A stretch of DNA of 64,000 nt from Beijerinckiaceae bacterium (GCA_024304885.1 JALJOM010000003.1:190296-254295), one strand, 5' to 3'. Shown: positions 48,601-56,965, counted from the first letter of the stretch. The notes: generated by a model from the letters alone, not told the origin. Numbers and translations are program-made.

Positions 48601-48759
48601 ATGAGCATCGGGACGCTCTTCACGCTTTTCGTCACGCCGGCGATCTACACCTTGATCGCGCGCGACCGGAGCGGCGGCGGCAAGATGTCCGCACTGCGCC
48701 CGCTGCCCTTCGTGCCCTCGACCTATCTCGGCTCGGCCGAGCGCCCCGCGGCGGAATGA
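45637..48759 (+). CDS. RND efflux permease, AcrB/HAE1 type
   Basis: A proton-driven inner-membrane pump of 1040 residues, 12 transmembrane helices and two large periplasmic loops. Motifs: IRRPVLACVVSLLILLVGIQ at the N-terminus, ITTAYPGANADVIKGFITTP, LTLLALVLAIGLVVDDAIVV VEN (helix 4 with the paired Asp), FALVVIFLVLAAQFESFRDP and VTLIGLISKHGILMVEFANK. The start is GTG 45637 with GAAGG upstream. It is co-transcribed with the adaptor. Substrates are unknown. The last 37 bases overlap the convergent MFS gene. Confidence 0.95.
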   Translation: MTDLFIRRPVLACVVSLLILLVGIQSGLRLQVRQFPELASTTITITTAYPGANADVIKGFITTPIAQAVASAEGVDTLVTSSQQNVSTITLNLILDADADRAVADVLAKVNQVKYVLPREALDPVIVKQTGDTTALLYMSFSSKVLAAAQITDYLTRVVQPKLQTIDGVANAQILGGQTFAMRIWLDPIKMAARGVTPTDVRAALVANNFTAAAGQIKSDFVQTSINARTSLASAEAFGNLVIAARDDALVRLGNIAEIELGPESVDSSSIFDGLKAVFVGIYATPTANPLDVINRVRDAFPEISAELPTGVTAAIAYDATEFIRASIGEVYKTLAEAALIVVVVIFLFLGNLRATIIPVVTIPLSLVGVMIVLLALGYSLNLLTLLALVLAIGLVVDDAIVVVENVYRHIEEGMAPTDAALRGACEIAGPVVSMTITLAAVYAPIGFVSGLTGALFREFAFTLAGAVVVSGVVALTLSPMMCAHLLRPPPPEGGGLSGWLDRMFDALQRRYRHRLHATLGFRALTVLILVGVLALTGVMLASTARELAPEEDQGAIFALIKTPQYANLDYMETATRQVQAAADTIPEKAHVFLINGSGGVRQGFGGLILKAWAERSRDQKQVIADLQPKLAEVTGAQILAFAPPSLPGSNGGPPVQFVIRTIKDYKQLAEVMAALEKAAKASGLFIFTDSDLKFDTPQIEIEIDAAKANRLGISMQDIGSSLATMLGGNYVNRFSLDGRSYQVIAQAPRDFRLTPDWLTRYQLRTSSGQLVSLATVVTLSSSVQPNGLPTFQQLNSATLQAVPFPGRSLGEALAFLQAKAKEILPEGFSVDYQGESRQFVREGNTLVATFAFALVVIFLVLAAQFESFRDPFIILVALPTSMFGALLPLNILSIFGLASLNIYSQIGLVTLIGLISKHGILMVEFANKLQEERGYDRRTAIEEAAAVRLRPILMTTAAMVVGMVPLILAHGAGAQSRFAIGLVIASGMSIGTLFTLFVTPAIYTLIARDRSGGGKMSALRPLPFVPSTYLGSAERPAAE

Positions 48760-49973
48760 GCGACCGATCGCGCCACGCGGTGGCGGAGCCGTCGGCCGAG
48801 GAGAGCGAGGCCTAGGCCTGCTCCGGCCTGCAGGGCCATGAGCAGATAGGCCGTCTCGCCGAGGCTCTCCGCGACGCGTCCGGAGACGAAGGTCGCCAGT
48901 GCGAGACCGAGCGCCGACGCCGCCGCGAGACGCCCCTGCATCCGCGCCCGATGCGCCGGTCCGGCGAGGCCGCCGAGGACGAGCACGCTGCCGAGATAGG
49001 TCGCCGCGAAGCTCAACCCGTGCATCGCTTGCAGGGCGACGAGGGCCTCGGGTCCCGGATCCGTGCTCATCGCGAGCCAGCGCAACACGGCGCCGATCGC
49101 GCCCGCGACGAGGAATGCCGGTGCCGCCCGCTCGAACCGCGGGAACCGCGCCATGACGAGAAAGAAGATCGTCTCCGCCCCGACGCCGATGGCCCAGAGC
49201 ACGCCGACGAAATCTGGCGAGTAGCCGGCGGCCTTCCAATGCAAGGTCCCGAAAGCATAGACTTGGGCATGGCTCGACTGGACGAGCGCCGCCGCTGCGA
49301 TCACGACGATCGCGAGCCGGAGTTGCGCCTTGTCCTCGAGCCATCCCCGGTCGGGGGCGGCAGGACGGTGCAGCCTGTGCATCCTCACCGCCGCGAAGAG
49401 CGCGGCGAGCGCGGGTACGAGAGCCATAGAGCCGAGCGCGAGCACGATGCGTCCGCCGGGAAAGGTCGCGACGATCGGGCCCGAGAGAAGCATGACCGCC
49501 AGGACGCCGATCGGGGTCCAGACCTTGATCCGGCTGTAGGAGATCGGACGCAAGCCGGCGAGATCGGGCCGGCGGATTTGCGAGAGCGTCAAGGCATCGG
49601 CGAGCGCCGGCAGCATGCCCATGGCCGTCGCGGCGAGAACGCCAGTCGCGAAGATCGCGGGAAAGCCCTCGGCGAGCCCGAGCCCGCAATAGCCCGCGAG
49701 CATGGCGAGCGCGCAGGCCGCGAGCGTCGCGGCGATGCCCCGCGCGTCGGCGATCGCGGCGACCACGGGCGTGACGACGATGCGCAGGATCAGGGGCGTC
49801 GCGAGCACCGCCCCGATCTCGGCCGGGCCGAGGCCCCGCGCGGCGAGGTAGACCGGAAAATAGGGCAGATGCAGCCCCATCGGCAGGAACAGGACGGCGG
49901 AGAGGATCGACAGCGAGAGGATGGTCCGATCACGAGTCTGTTCGGCCTGTGCGCTGCCGTGCCCTCGTGTCAC
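48723..49973 (-). CDS. MFS transporter (HcaT/LacY-like, MFS_1_like)
   Basis: A 416-residue inner-membrane protein with about 12 helices. The N-terminal half has FLPMGLHLPYFPVYLAARGL followed by GPAEIGAVLATPLILRIVVT, typical of the HcaT (3-phenylpropionate transporter) group. SYSRIKVWTPIGVLAVML and YAFGTLHWKAAGYSPDFVGV follow. The substrate is not known. The gene is convergent with the RND permease and their 3' ends overlap by 37 bases. No regulator is adjacent. Confidence 0.85.
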   Translation of the reverse strand: MTRGHGSAQAEQTRDRTILSLSILSAVLFLPMGLHLPYFPVYLAARGLGPAEIGAVLATPLILRIVVTPVVAAIADARGIAATLAACALAMLAGYCGLGLAEGFPAIFATGVLAATAMGMLPALADALTLSQIRRPDLAGLRPISYSRIKVWTPIGVLAVMLLSGPIVATFPGGRIVLALGSMALVPALAALFAAVRMHRLHRPAAPDRGWLEDKAQLRLAIVVIAAAALVQSSHAQVYAFGTLHWKAAGYSPDFVGVLWAIGVGAETIFFLVMARFPRFERAAPAFLVAGAIGAVLRWLAMSTDPGPEALVALQAMHGLSFAATYLGSVLVLGGLAGPAHRARMQGRLAAASALGLALATFVSGRVAESLGETAYLLMALQAGAGLGLALLGRRLRHRVARSVAHSAAGRSAEPR

Positions 49974-50119
49974 TCTCGAATGGCCTCGCGTGGGATTGTC
50001 GCCGCGGCGCCGAGATCGGCGGCACCGCGCGCCACCCCATTAGGTCATGGCCCAGGCGAATTCCAGAGCCCGGCGTCGCGGCGAAGCCGAAACGGCTCGC
50101 GCGGGACACTTCCCGAAGC

Positions 50120-50983
50120 TCAGATCCCGCCGCCGACGTCCAGGAAAGGGATCGAGGCGAGGACCTGGTCCATGCTGCGCGAGGGCTCGGCGCAGCCCGC
50201 CTCGCCGACAATCTTGGCCGGGACACCGGCGACGGTCTTGTGATCCGGCACCGGCCGCAGCACGACCGAGCCCGCCGCGATGCGCGAGCAACGCCCGATC
50301 TCGATATTGCCGAGGATCTTCGCTCCGGCGCCGATCAGGACCCCGGCCCGGATCTTCGGATGGCGGTCACCGGTCTCCTTGCCCGTGCCGCCGAGCGTCA
50401 CGTCCTGCAGCATCGAGACGTCGTCCTCGATGACGGCGGTCGAGCCGACGACGAGGCCCGTCGCATGATCGAGGAAGATTCCCCTGCCGATCCGCGCCGC
50501 CGGATGGATGTCCGTCTGGAAGACCTCGGAGGATCGGCTCTGGAGGTAGAGGGCGAAGTCGCGCCGTCCCGCGGTCCACAGGGCATGGGCGAGCCGATGC
50601 GTCTGGATCGCGTGAAAACCCTTGAAGAAGAGCGCCGGCTCGATGAGCCGCGTGCAGGCCGGATCGCGGTCGAGCACCGCGACGATATCTGCACGAAACG
50701 CCTCGCCGATCGACGGATCCCGCAAGGTGAGGTCGAGATAGGTTTCGGCGATCAGCTCGCCCGGGATCTCGCCGTGGCCGAGACGCGCGGCGAGGCGATG
50801 GATGATCGCCGCCTCGAGCGTCTCCTGGTCGAGAATCGTCGAGAAGACGATGCTCGCCATGTCGGGCTCGGCCCGCGCCGTCTCCTCGGCCTCGATCCGA
50901 AGCCGTGCGAAGATCGGATCGTGCACCGCGACGCGGGCAGTCTCGACCGCCCCGTGCTCGACGGCTCCCTGGACGAAGTTCAC
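50120..50983 (-). CDS. cysE: Serine O-acetyltransferase
   Basis: The first step of cysteine synthesis: L-serine plus acetyl-CoA gives O-acetylserine. The 287-residue protein has the N-terminal helical SATase domain (ETLEAAIIHRLAARLGHGEI and FKGFHAIQTHRLAHALW) and the left-handed beta-helix of hexapeptide repeats: SSEVFQTDIHPAARIGRGIF, LDHATGLVVGSTAVIEDDVS, LQDVTLGGTGKETGDRHPKI, GAKILGNIEIGRCSRIAAGS. The tail ends DVGGGI, and C-terminal Ile is the residue family members use to bind cysteine synthase. MetZ at 57.8 kb belongs to linked sulfur metabolism. Confidence 0.96.
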   Translation of the reverse strand: MNFVQGAVEHGAVETARVAVHDPIFARLRIEAEETARAEPDMASIVFSTILDQETLEAAIIHRLAARLGHGEIPGELIAETYLDLTLRDPSIGEAFRADIVAVLDRDPACTRLIEPALFFKGFHAIQTHRLAHALWTAGRRDFALYLQSRSSEVFQTDIHPAARIGRGIFLDHATGLVVGSTAVIEDDVSMLQDVTLGGTGKETGDRHPKIRAGVLIGAGAKILGNIEIGRCSRIAAGSVVLRPVPDHKTVAGVPAKIVGEAGCAEPSRSMDQVLASIPFLDVGGGI

Positions 50984-51008
50984 ATGACCTCTCCCGAGTG
51001 CTACGACC

Positions 51009-51157
51009 CTCTAGAGCGGGTTGCCGATCCGGCCGAATCTGAAATCCGCTCTATATCCTCGTCGTGTCGCAGTCACGCATCGATGTTGATCTACCGAAAC
51101 ATCGAGATCGAAATGCGAAGCGGTATCCACTTCGCGGGAAATTGCTCTCGCGGCCGC
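51009..51157 (-). repeat. Family B composite element, copy 4 (reverse orientation)
   Basis: Read on the minus strand: GAGAGCAATTTCCCGCGAAG, TGGATACCGCTTCGCATTTC, GATCTCGATGTTTCGGTAGA, GATGCGTGACTGCGACACGA. It ends with the terminal hairpin between TAGAGCGG and CCGCTCTAGA. It lies between the alpha/beta hydrolase and cysE. Confidence 0.8.
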
Positions 51158-51273
51158 ACCGTGGATTTCCGGCAAAGCGCGTGCAGCGCGGCCATTAACA
51201 CAGAATATAGGCTCGCGCGAGCAGAGGTACAGCGGCATCGGCGCGCTCGAGCAGCTCCGCTTCGCGAGGAATG

Positions 51274-52053
51274 TCACGGCCTTTTGCGCAGGAATTCCAG
51301 TACATTGTTCTTGTAGACTTTATCGCCTACAGCGCGGTTATGATCGCATCCGGGAATCGCCAGAGCCTCGCCGCGCGGAAACAGCCGCGCCAATTCGTGA
51401 GGGTCGCCGGCAATGTCGTCCGCGGTTCCGATGGCGACGAGCACCGGCAGGTCGAGCGCCGCGAGCTGCTCCTCGTCCAGGCCCTGGCGCGACCCGCGCG
51501 CGCAGGCCGCGAGCGCGGCGAGATCACTCTTCGTCGCCTCGGCAAAGGCACGAAACATGCGCTCCTTCGGGTTCCCGAGGCTCTCGAGCGACGGCGCTTC
51601 CATTGCCGCGAGCATGTGAGTCGGCACCCCGCCGCCGTCGACGAGCCGGGGGCCGAGACCGCCGAGCACCGCGGAGCGTACGCGCCGCGGATGCGCCGCG
51701 GCGAGGAAGGCCGTGATCTTGGCCCCCATCGAATAGCCCATGACATCGGCGGCCTCGATGTCGAGATGATCGAGGAGCGCGCGCGCATCCTCGGCCAGCC
51801 GGGTCAAGGAATAGGCGGAGGGGTCATAGAATTTCTCGCTGCGCCCGTGGCCGCGAACGTCGAAGGCGATCACGCGCCTTCCCGCCTCGGTCAAGGTCTT
51901 GACCCATTGAGGAAAAACCCAGTTGACGGCATGGGTCGAGGCGAAGCCGTGGACGAGCAGGATCGGCTCGCCGATGTCGATGTCGGAAGGACGTTCGTCG
52001 ATATAGGCGAGGCGAGCGGCCTCGCCATGAAGCTCGAGCATGGGCGCAGACAT
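51274..52053 (-). CDS. Alpha/beta-fold hydrolase
   Basis: The 259-residue hydrolase has oxyanion-side motif LLVHGFAST (about 33-40), nucleophile elbow GYSMGA with S108, a likely acid in AIGTADDIAGD, and the catalytic His in IPGCDHNRAVGDK. RVIAFDVRGHGRSEKFYDPS is typical of the haloperoxidase/epoxide-hydrolase/esterase group. The substrate is unknown. Neighbours are cysE and the DUF2093 gene, divergent from the latter. Confidence 0.88.
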   Translation of the reverse strand: MSAPMLELHGEAARLAYIDERPSDIDIGEPILLVHGFASTHAVNWVFPQWVKTLTEAGRRVIAFDVRGHGRSEKFYDPSAYSLTRLAEDARALLDHLDIEAADVMGYSMGAKITAFLAAAHPRRVRSAVLGGLGPRLVDGGGVPTHMLAAMEAPSLESLGNPKERMFRAFAEATKSDLAALAACARGSRQGLDEEQLAALDLPVLVAIGTADDIAGDPHELARLFPRGEALAIPGCDHNRAVGDKVYKNNVLEFLRKRP

Positions 52054-52202
52054 TCCCTCGGAGGCTGGGCGGATCCGGAACTTTCCGGGCGCCGGTCCGG
52101 GTCGACCGGCAGAACGCGTGAAAATCCGGCCGGAAAGGATGACAAATGGGCCGGCCGCGCGCTATCTTTGCGTGGAACTAGCCTCCATCGAGCCGTCTGT
52201 CC

Positions 52203-52493
52203 ATGAATCGCTACGAGCGCCGTCCGATTTCCCTAGGCGAGGCCGAGGTCGAATACCTCGACGGCGAGCTCAGGATCTTGCGCCCGGGCGCCTTCGTGCG
52301 ATGCGCCGTGACCGGCGTCGCGATCCGGCTTGAGGACCTTCGCTACTGGAACGTCGATCTCCAGGAGCCCTATGCGAGCCCCGAAGCCAAGCTCCAGCGG
52401 CTCGGCCTCCGGCTGAAGTCGCGCAAGGAACCCGATACCGCCGCAGCTTCGGATCGAAGCGGCTCTCTCAGCGACCCTTCGCGGTCGTCCTGA
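52203..52493 (+). CDS. DUF2093 family protein
   Basis: A small 96-residue protein. The conserved part EAEVEYLDGELRILRPGAFV followed by RCAVTGVAIRLEDLRYWNVD and LQEPYASPEAKLQRL is the DUF2093 pattern common in alphaproteobacteria. The function is unknown; the CAVTG..I.L..L.YW core may form a small metal or RNA-binding fold, but that is speculation. The last 26 bases overlap the convergent rarA gene, and the Ser-rich tail is probably a by-product of that overlap. Confidence 0.85.
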   Translation: MNRYERRPISLGEAEVEYLDGELRILRPGAFVRCAVTGVAIRLEDLRYWNVDLQEPYASPEAKLQRLGLRLKSRKEPDTAAASDRSGSLSDPSRSS

Positions 52494-53778
52494 GCTTGTC
52501 CCAAGCCGCGAGCCTTTCGCCGACGGTCTTCTCGAAGCCGCGCCGCGTCGGCTCGTAGAGAGTCCTGCGCCCGAGCGCCTCCGGCCAATAGTCCTGGCCC
52601 GAGAAGGCTTCGGGCGTATCGTGATCATAGACATAGCCTGCCCCGTAGGCCTCGTCCTTCATGAGCCTCGTCGGCGCATTCAGGATCGACTTCGGCGGCA
52701 TCAGCGACCCGTGCTCCTTCGCGAGCCGCATCGCGCTCTTGATGGCGACATAGGCGGCGTTGGATTTCGGCGCGGTCGCGACATAGATCACGGCCTCGGC
52801 GATCGCGAGCTCGCCCTCGGGCGATCCCAGGAAGTCGTAGGCGTCCTTGGCGGCATTGGCGACGACGAGCGCTTGCGGGTCGGCGAGGCCGATGTCCTCG
52901 ACCGCCATGCGCACCACACGGCGCGCGATGAACAACGGGTCCTCGCCGGCATCGAGCATCCGCGCGAGGTAGTAGAGCGCGGCATCGGGGTCGGAACCAC
53001 GCACGCATTTGTGCAAGGCGCTGATCAGGCTGTAGTGGCCTTCCTGCGCCTTGTCGTAGATCGGTGCTCGCCGCTGCACCACATCGGCGAGCTTGGCACG
53101 ATCGAATGTCTCGCCGGGCCTCGCCGCGCGCCAGACCTCCTCGGCGAGTGAGAGGGCCGCCCGGCCGTCCCCGTCCGCCATGCGCACGAGCGCGGCGCGG
53201 GCCTCGGGCTCGAGCGGCAAGGCCTTGCCCTCGGTGGCTTCGGCGCGCGCCAGCAAGGCCTCGATCGCGGGCTCGTCGAGCGCATGGAAGATCATCACCC
53301 GCGCCCGCGAGAGAAGCGCGGCATTGAGCTCGAAGCTCGGATTTTCGGTCGTCGCGCCGACGAGCGTGACGGTCCCGTCCTCCATCACGGGCAGGAAGCT
53401 GTCCTGCTGCGCCCGGTTGAACCTGTGGACCTCGTCGACGAAGAGTAGCGTGCCCTGGCCGGTCCGGCGCCGGCCGCGCGCCTCCTCGAACACCTTCCTG
53501 AGCTCGGCGACGCCCGAGAAGATCGCAGAAATCTGGACGAAGGCGAGCTTCGTCTCCTGGGCGAGAAGCCGCGCGACGGTGGTCTTGCCGGTGCCGGGCG
53601 GCCCCCAGAAGACGAGGCTCCCGAGGCTTCCGGATCCCACGAGCCGGGTCAGCGCCCCTTCCGGGCCGAGCAGATGATCCTGGCCCACGACCTCACCGAG
53701 CCGGGTCGGGCGCAGCCGGTCGGCCAGAGGATGCGGGGCCTCCCGCTCGAGGCCGGCGGCGGCGAAGAGATCGGTCAT
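52468..53778 (-). CDS. rarA: Replication-associated recombination protein A (MgsA/RarA)
   Basis: An AAA+ ATPase acting at stalled replication forks. The 436 residues have Walker A GPPGTGKTT (59-67), Walker B LLFVDEVHRFNRAQQDSFLP, sensor 1 LVGATTENPSFELNAALLSR, and the RarA-specific C-terminal part EGHYSLISALHKCVRGSDPD followed by AALYYLARMLDAGEDPLFIA and ending YWPEALGRRTLYEPTRRGFE. ATG 53778 fits the family start; the open frame extends to 54003 without support. It overlaps the DUF2093 gene at the 3' end. Confidence 0.96.
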   Translation of the reverse strand: MTDLFAAAGLEREAPHPLADRLRPTRLGEVVGQDHLLGPEGALTRLVGSGSLGSLVFWGPPGTGKTTVARLLAQETKLAFVQISAIFSGVAELRKVFEEARGRRRTGQGTLLFVDEVHRFNRAQQDSFLPVMEDGTVTLVGATTENPSFELNAALLSRARVMIFHALDEPAIEALLARAEATEGKALPLEPEARAALVRMADGDGRAALSLAEEVWRAARPGETFDRAKLADVVQRRAPIYDKAQEGHYSLISALHKCVRGSDPDAALYYLARMLDAGEDPLFIARRVVRMAVEDIGLADPQALVVANAAKDAYDFLGSPEGELAIAEAVIYVATAPKSNAAYVAIKSAMRLAKEHGSLMPPKSILNAPTRLMKDEAYGAGYVYDHDTPEAFSGQDYWPEALGRRTLYEPTRRGFEKTVGERLAAWDKLRTTAKGR

Positions 53779-54167
53779 GGTCCGAGCTATGTGAGCCCGC
53801 CCGGTTGCGAAGTCCAGCATATCAGCGAAACAGCTCCGATATGTCGGTCGTCTAACCGGACGCCTCGCCTTCCGTGATTCGGGAATTCTGGACGATCGCA
53901 ACGGATATGCGCCATGCGGGATCGCACCTTGCGCAAATGACCTCTCCGCTAAGCTCTCCAATCGGCTCGCCGGCAATGTGCTGGACCGGCGTGGCAGGTG
54001 CAATCGAAGACAAATTCCGCAGTCTTCTTTCGGCTTTCGCTACGATGTTTTCGAGCCATGGGTCGGCCGGGCTTCGGCCGGATGTGGCAAAGTGTCGATT
54101 GCGAATTCGCCGAGCGGAATTCGGCGCTCGAACGCGATGCCTTCCCATACGAGGAGTGCAACGTCCA
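53779..54167. other. Intergenic region between rarA and the caspase-like gene
   Basis: No gene was recognised. The divergent promoters of rarA and of the 54.2-57 kb cluster presumably lie here. The ribosome site AGGAG at 54152-54156 belongs to the next gene. Confidence 0.45.
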
Positions 54168-55082
54168 ATGGCCAAGTTCGTACGAAATCCGGCGTTTCCG
54201 TCATCGAAGACCCGCGTGACCTCGAACCTGAACTTGTGGAAGCTCGAGGTCCGGGAATGGGCGTTCGCGGAGGTCGATGTCACGGACGTGGCTGAAGGCC
54301 TCCAGCCGGAATCCAACAATCCCAACGTGTCGCCCGGATGCCGCGACAAGGCGGACCGCGCGATCCGGGGAACTCGGGCCGCCGATCGCTCCAAGATGAC
54401 GATCCGGTTCTATGCCAAGGCCAAGGGCTTTACCATGCTCCATCTGTTCCGGACGGATCCGTTCAAGGCCGAGGGAGACAGCCTGCAGGTCGAGGTGATG
54501 GAGCGGCGCGCGAGCAGCGCCAACGACATTTCGCTCGCGAAGCTCCTGGGCAAGTCGTTCGTCGTCAACGCGCCCGACGCCAAGGCATATTCGATGACCC
54601 ACACCACCACGTTCGACGTCACCGGGAAGACCGTCCACAATGTCTTCGACGCGGTTCCGTCCGGCGCCGACCACGTGGTCGTCTCCAGCCATGGCGGGTT
54701 CCTCGGCTCGGCCGGAGCCGACACGGAGCTTTGCATGTTCGCCGCAGGAACGAAGAACTCCGGCGAGAGGCTCGGCGTTCACAACGTGACCGAGATCTTC
54801 GCCAAGCTCAAAGGAAAGGTCGCCGAGACCTGCGTGATCTGGCTCGGCGGATGCAACATCGGGGACAACAACGAGTTCTGCCAGAAAGCGGCCAATGCCT
54901 CGGGCTGCCATGTCGTCGCCGCGCACAATGCCTTGATGAACAAGGTATTCGCCAAGGATCAGATCGACCTGCTCGATCGCTACGCCGGCCCCAAGCTCTT
55001 CGTCCCCAACGAAACGAAGCCGGCGTTCGTCGGCGAGCTCTGCGCCAAGCAGGTCAAGCACAAGTTCACGGTCCCGATCTGA
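54168..55082 (+). CDS. Uncharacterised protein with caspase/CHAT-like His-Cys arrangement
   Basis: The 304-residue protein starts at ATG 54168 with AGGAG upstream; the frame is open further but unsupported. Residues ~20-115 look like a beta-rich domain (SKMTIRFYAKAKGFTMLHLF). Residues ~165-255 have the order seen in caspase-fold (C14/CHAT) peptidases: strand plus His, ADHVVVSSHGGFLGS (H175), then strand plus Cys, AETCVIWLGGCNIGDN (C229), followed by ASGCHVVAAHNALM. No signal peptide is evident. The family was not recognised with certainty; a different Rossmann-like hydrolase is possible. It leads a co-directional set with the dimeric alpha-beta-barrel protein and two small proteins. Confidence 0.6.
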   Translation: MAKFVRNPAFPSSKTRVTSNLNLWKLEVREWAFAEVDVTDVAEGLQPESNNPNVSPGCRDKADRAIRGTRAADRSKMTIRFYAKAKGFTMLHLFRTDPFKAEGDSLQVEVMERRASSANDISLAKLLGKSFVVNAPDAKAYSMTHTTTFDVTGKTVHNVFDAVPSGADHVVVSSHGGFLGSAGADTELCMFAAGTKNSGERLGVHNVTEIFAKLKGKVAETCVIWLGGCNIGDNNEFCQKAANASGCHVVAAHNALMNKVFAKDQIDLLDRYAGPKLFVPNETKPAFVGELCAKQVKHKFTVPI

Positions 55083-55260
55083 ACGCCTCGGCACTCGGAG
55101 CGGACGAGATCGAGGCGCGGCGTCTCCCATGGAGCCACGCGCGCGGACCGCAGCCCCGAAGCGTGCGACCGAAGATCGGCATCAAACTTGAATGACCGGA
55201 CTGTTCGGGCGCGCTCTTGCGCCCGTTCTCGGGAACGCAGCGAGACTCGAGGAGACGAGA

Positions 55261-56019
55261 ATGGCAGAGGGCGTGTTCGTCGTCCTGTCGGACCCGACCG
55301 CGAAGAAGGAGGTCGCCTTCCACGACTGGTACCCGAGCTTCTTCGAGTCGTTTCTCGCCATGCCGGGCTTTCGCTCGGGGCGGCGCTTCATGTTCGCGAA
55401 AAAGCAGGTCGACCTGCGGGCCGTGCAGGCGCAGCTCGCACTCTTCGAGCTCTCCGACGTGGAAGCCGCGCGCAATGCCGTCGCGGAGAAATACGGTGTC
55501 AAGACATCGAAGGAGGAGCTCCGGCTCGACGAGGCGATCGACTCTGTGACGATCATGCCGACCTTCTACGAGAACATCGGCGAGCGGCAGATAGCGCCCG
55601 ATGCGCCCGAGGTTCCGGCCGAGGAGCAGAGCATCATGCTGTCCTTGCTCGCGGTCAGCCTGTCTTCGCAGCCGACCTTCGCGGAGGCCTATGGCGAGCG
55701 CCTCGGCGAGCTCCTGAAGGTCCCGGGGGCTCTCTCGGGCGATCTCTACCAGCTGAGCAAGCATCAAATCCAGAATCCGCTCTATCCCTTCATCGCGGTC
55801 TACCGCGTGGGCGACATGGAGCAGCTTCTGACGCAATGGCCGGCGCCGGGCACCACTTGGCGCTCGATCGCCGCGATGCGCGAGAAGGACCCCTCCGTCC
55901 GGCCCGACGGCAGGCTCGCCGGCCTGAAGAACCGGGATTTCCTCTACGAGCCCTATGTCAAGCCGGACCCGCCGCCGCCTCCGGCGCCGAAGGCCGCTCC
56001 CGCGAAGAAGGAGGCGTGA
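55261..56019 (+). CDS. EthD-like dimeric alpha-beta-barrel protein (duplicated)
   Basis: The 252-residue protein's start ATG 55261 follows AGGAGACGAGA. The first half resembles ferredoxin-like dimeric alpha-beta barrels of the EthD/stress-response group: MAEGVFVVLSDPTAKKEVAF, then HDWYPSFFESFLAMPGFRSG RRF. The second half repeats a similar pattern less clearly (LYQLSKHQIQNPLYPFIAVY, WPAPGTTWRSIAAM). The C-terminal tail is Pro/Ala/Lys-rich. EthD-like domains occur in heme-degrading or polyketide enzymes and uncharacterised proteins; no active site can be named. It is 178 bases downstream of the caspase-like gene. Confidence 0.7.
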   Translation: MAEGVFVVLSDPTAKKEVAFHDWYPSFFESFLAMPGFRSGRRFMFAKKQVDLRAVQAQLALFELSDVEAARNAVAEKYGVKTSKEELRLDEAIDSVTIMPTFYENIGERQIAPDAPEVPAEEQSIMLSLLAVSLSSQPTFAEAYGERLGELLKVPGALSGDLYQLSKHQIQNPLYPFIAVYRVGDMEQLLTQWPAPGTTWRSIAAMREKDPSVRPDGRLAGLKNRDFLYEPYVKPDPPPPPAPKAAPAKKEA

Positions 56020-56073
56020 GACCGCAGGCGTCGTTCCGCCGGCTTCGCAAGATATCCATTGGCGGCTACGACA

Positions 56074-56211
56074 AGAGCAATTTCCAGCGAACCGGAGACC
56101 TGTTCGCATATCGATCTCGATGTTTCGAGTGATCGACATCGATGCGAAATTGCGACGATACGAAGAGGTAGAGCTGCCTTTCGATCCGACCGGATCGAGA
56201 GGCAGCTCTAG
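56074..56211 (+). repeat. Family B composite element, copy 5 (complete, with terminal hairpin)
   Basis: It starts GAGCAATTTCCAGCGAACCG, continues CTGTTCGCATATCGATCTCG and GATGCGAAATTGCGACGATA, and ends in a hairpin at 56169-56210: TAGAGCTGCCTTTCGATCC / GGATCGAGAGGCAGCTCTA (19-base arms with one G.T pair). It lies between two genes of the 54-57 kb set. Confidence 0.85.
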
Positions 56212-56273
56212 CCGCAACGCGGCGGGAACCGCCAACCGAGCTCACAACGCACGACTTCGAAGGTGGGTCAAAA

Positions 56274-56507
56274 ATGAGCGACAAAGACGCAGTGATGAAG
56301 GGCATCATCGATGGAATGCTCGCCAAGGCCAAGAACGCGCATCGGGATTTCAAGATGACGACGATCGCCGGCGCGACCCATGTCATCTCCGGCCATCCCG
56401 TCATCGATCAGGAGATCAATGTCGGAGAGGTGTCCATCTCCTGGACGGACGGCACGAGGACCTATCTGATCCCCTATTCCTCGATCGATCATATCCTGAT
56501 GGTCTAG
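56274..56507 (+). CDS. Small conserved-looking protein, unknown
   Basis: A 77-residue ORF with ribosome site GAAGGTGGG upstream of ATG 56274. An N-terminal helix (MSDKDAVMKGIIDGMLAKAK) is followed by alternating beta-type segments (MTTIAGATHVISGHPVIDQE, VGEVSISWTDGTRTYLIPYS). No membrane segment. Composition is balanced and unlike chance ORFs in GC-rich DNA. No family was recognised. It sits between the EthD-like gene and another small gene on the same strand. Confidence 0.7.
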   Translation: MSDKDAVMKGIIDGMLAKAKNAHRDFKMTTIAGATHVISGHPVIDQEINVGEVSISWTDGTRTYLIPYSSIDHILMV

Positions 56508-56692
56508 CTCGCCCGCGCGACGGTGAAGACAGAGGACGGCCGCACGGTTATGGTTGCGCTCTCGCAGCGGATCGTGCAAAGGCGCGGGCGCCGGCTCGTC
56601 CCGGGCCGCACCGTCCGGGGTCTGGCCGTCGGCCGCCGGTGAGACAGGCCGTTCCTCGAGCGGGGAGGACCTCGGCCGGCCAGGAGGAGAGA

Positions 56693-56965
56693 ATGGCTGA
56701 AGCGGAAGAGCTGAGCACCTTCGTCGAGGGCGGTGAGGAATACGAGCTGCGCGCCAACGAGGACCGTACCGCCTATACGCTGCGCTACAAGACCGAGGAC
56801 CTGATCGTTTCACTGGAAGGCGAGGCTCTGGAGGCCTTCCTGAAGGAATACAACCTCGTCAAGCTCCAATATCCGCAATATGGCGCGGATCAGAGGCTCG
56901 CCCAGATTTGGGACCAGGGCGGCTACAGCTGGCTCGCCGCGGGGCAGCAGGAAGAAGAGGGCTGA
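56693..56965 (+). CDS. Small acidic protein, unknown
   Basis: A 90-residue acidic protein; ATG 56693 is preceded by an excellent AGGAGGAGAGA site. Sequence features: MAEAEELSTFVEGGEEYELR, then TAYTLRYKTEDLIVSLEGEA and LEAFLKEYNLVKLQYPQYGA, ending GYSWLAAGQQEEEG. It looks soluble with mixed alpha/beta content. The frame is open far upstream through unrelated sequence, which is ignored. No family was recognised. Confidence 0.7.
   Translation: MAEAEELSTFVEGGEEYELRANEDRTAYTLRYKTEDLIVSLEGEALEAFLKEYNLVKLQYPQYGADQRLAQIWDQGGYSWLAAGQQEEEG

Noticed and set aside
44311-49689. Very long open frame on the minus strand (1792 codons) antisense to the RND pump genes
   Set aside because: Arg/Asp/Gly-rich composition with no domain, and it exactly shadows codon structure of the well-supported RND and MFS genes. 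It is a GC-rich antisense artefact.
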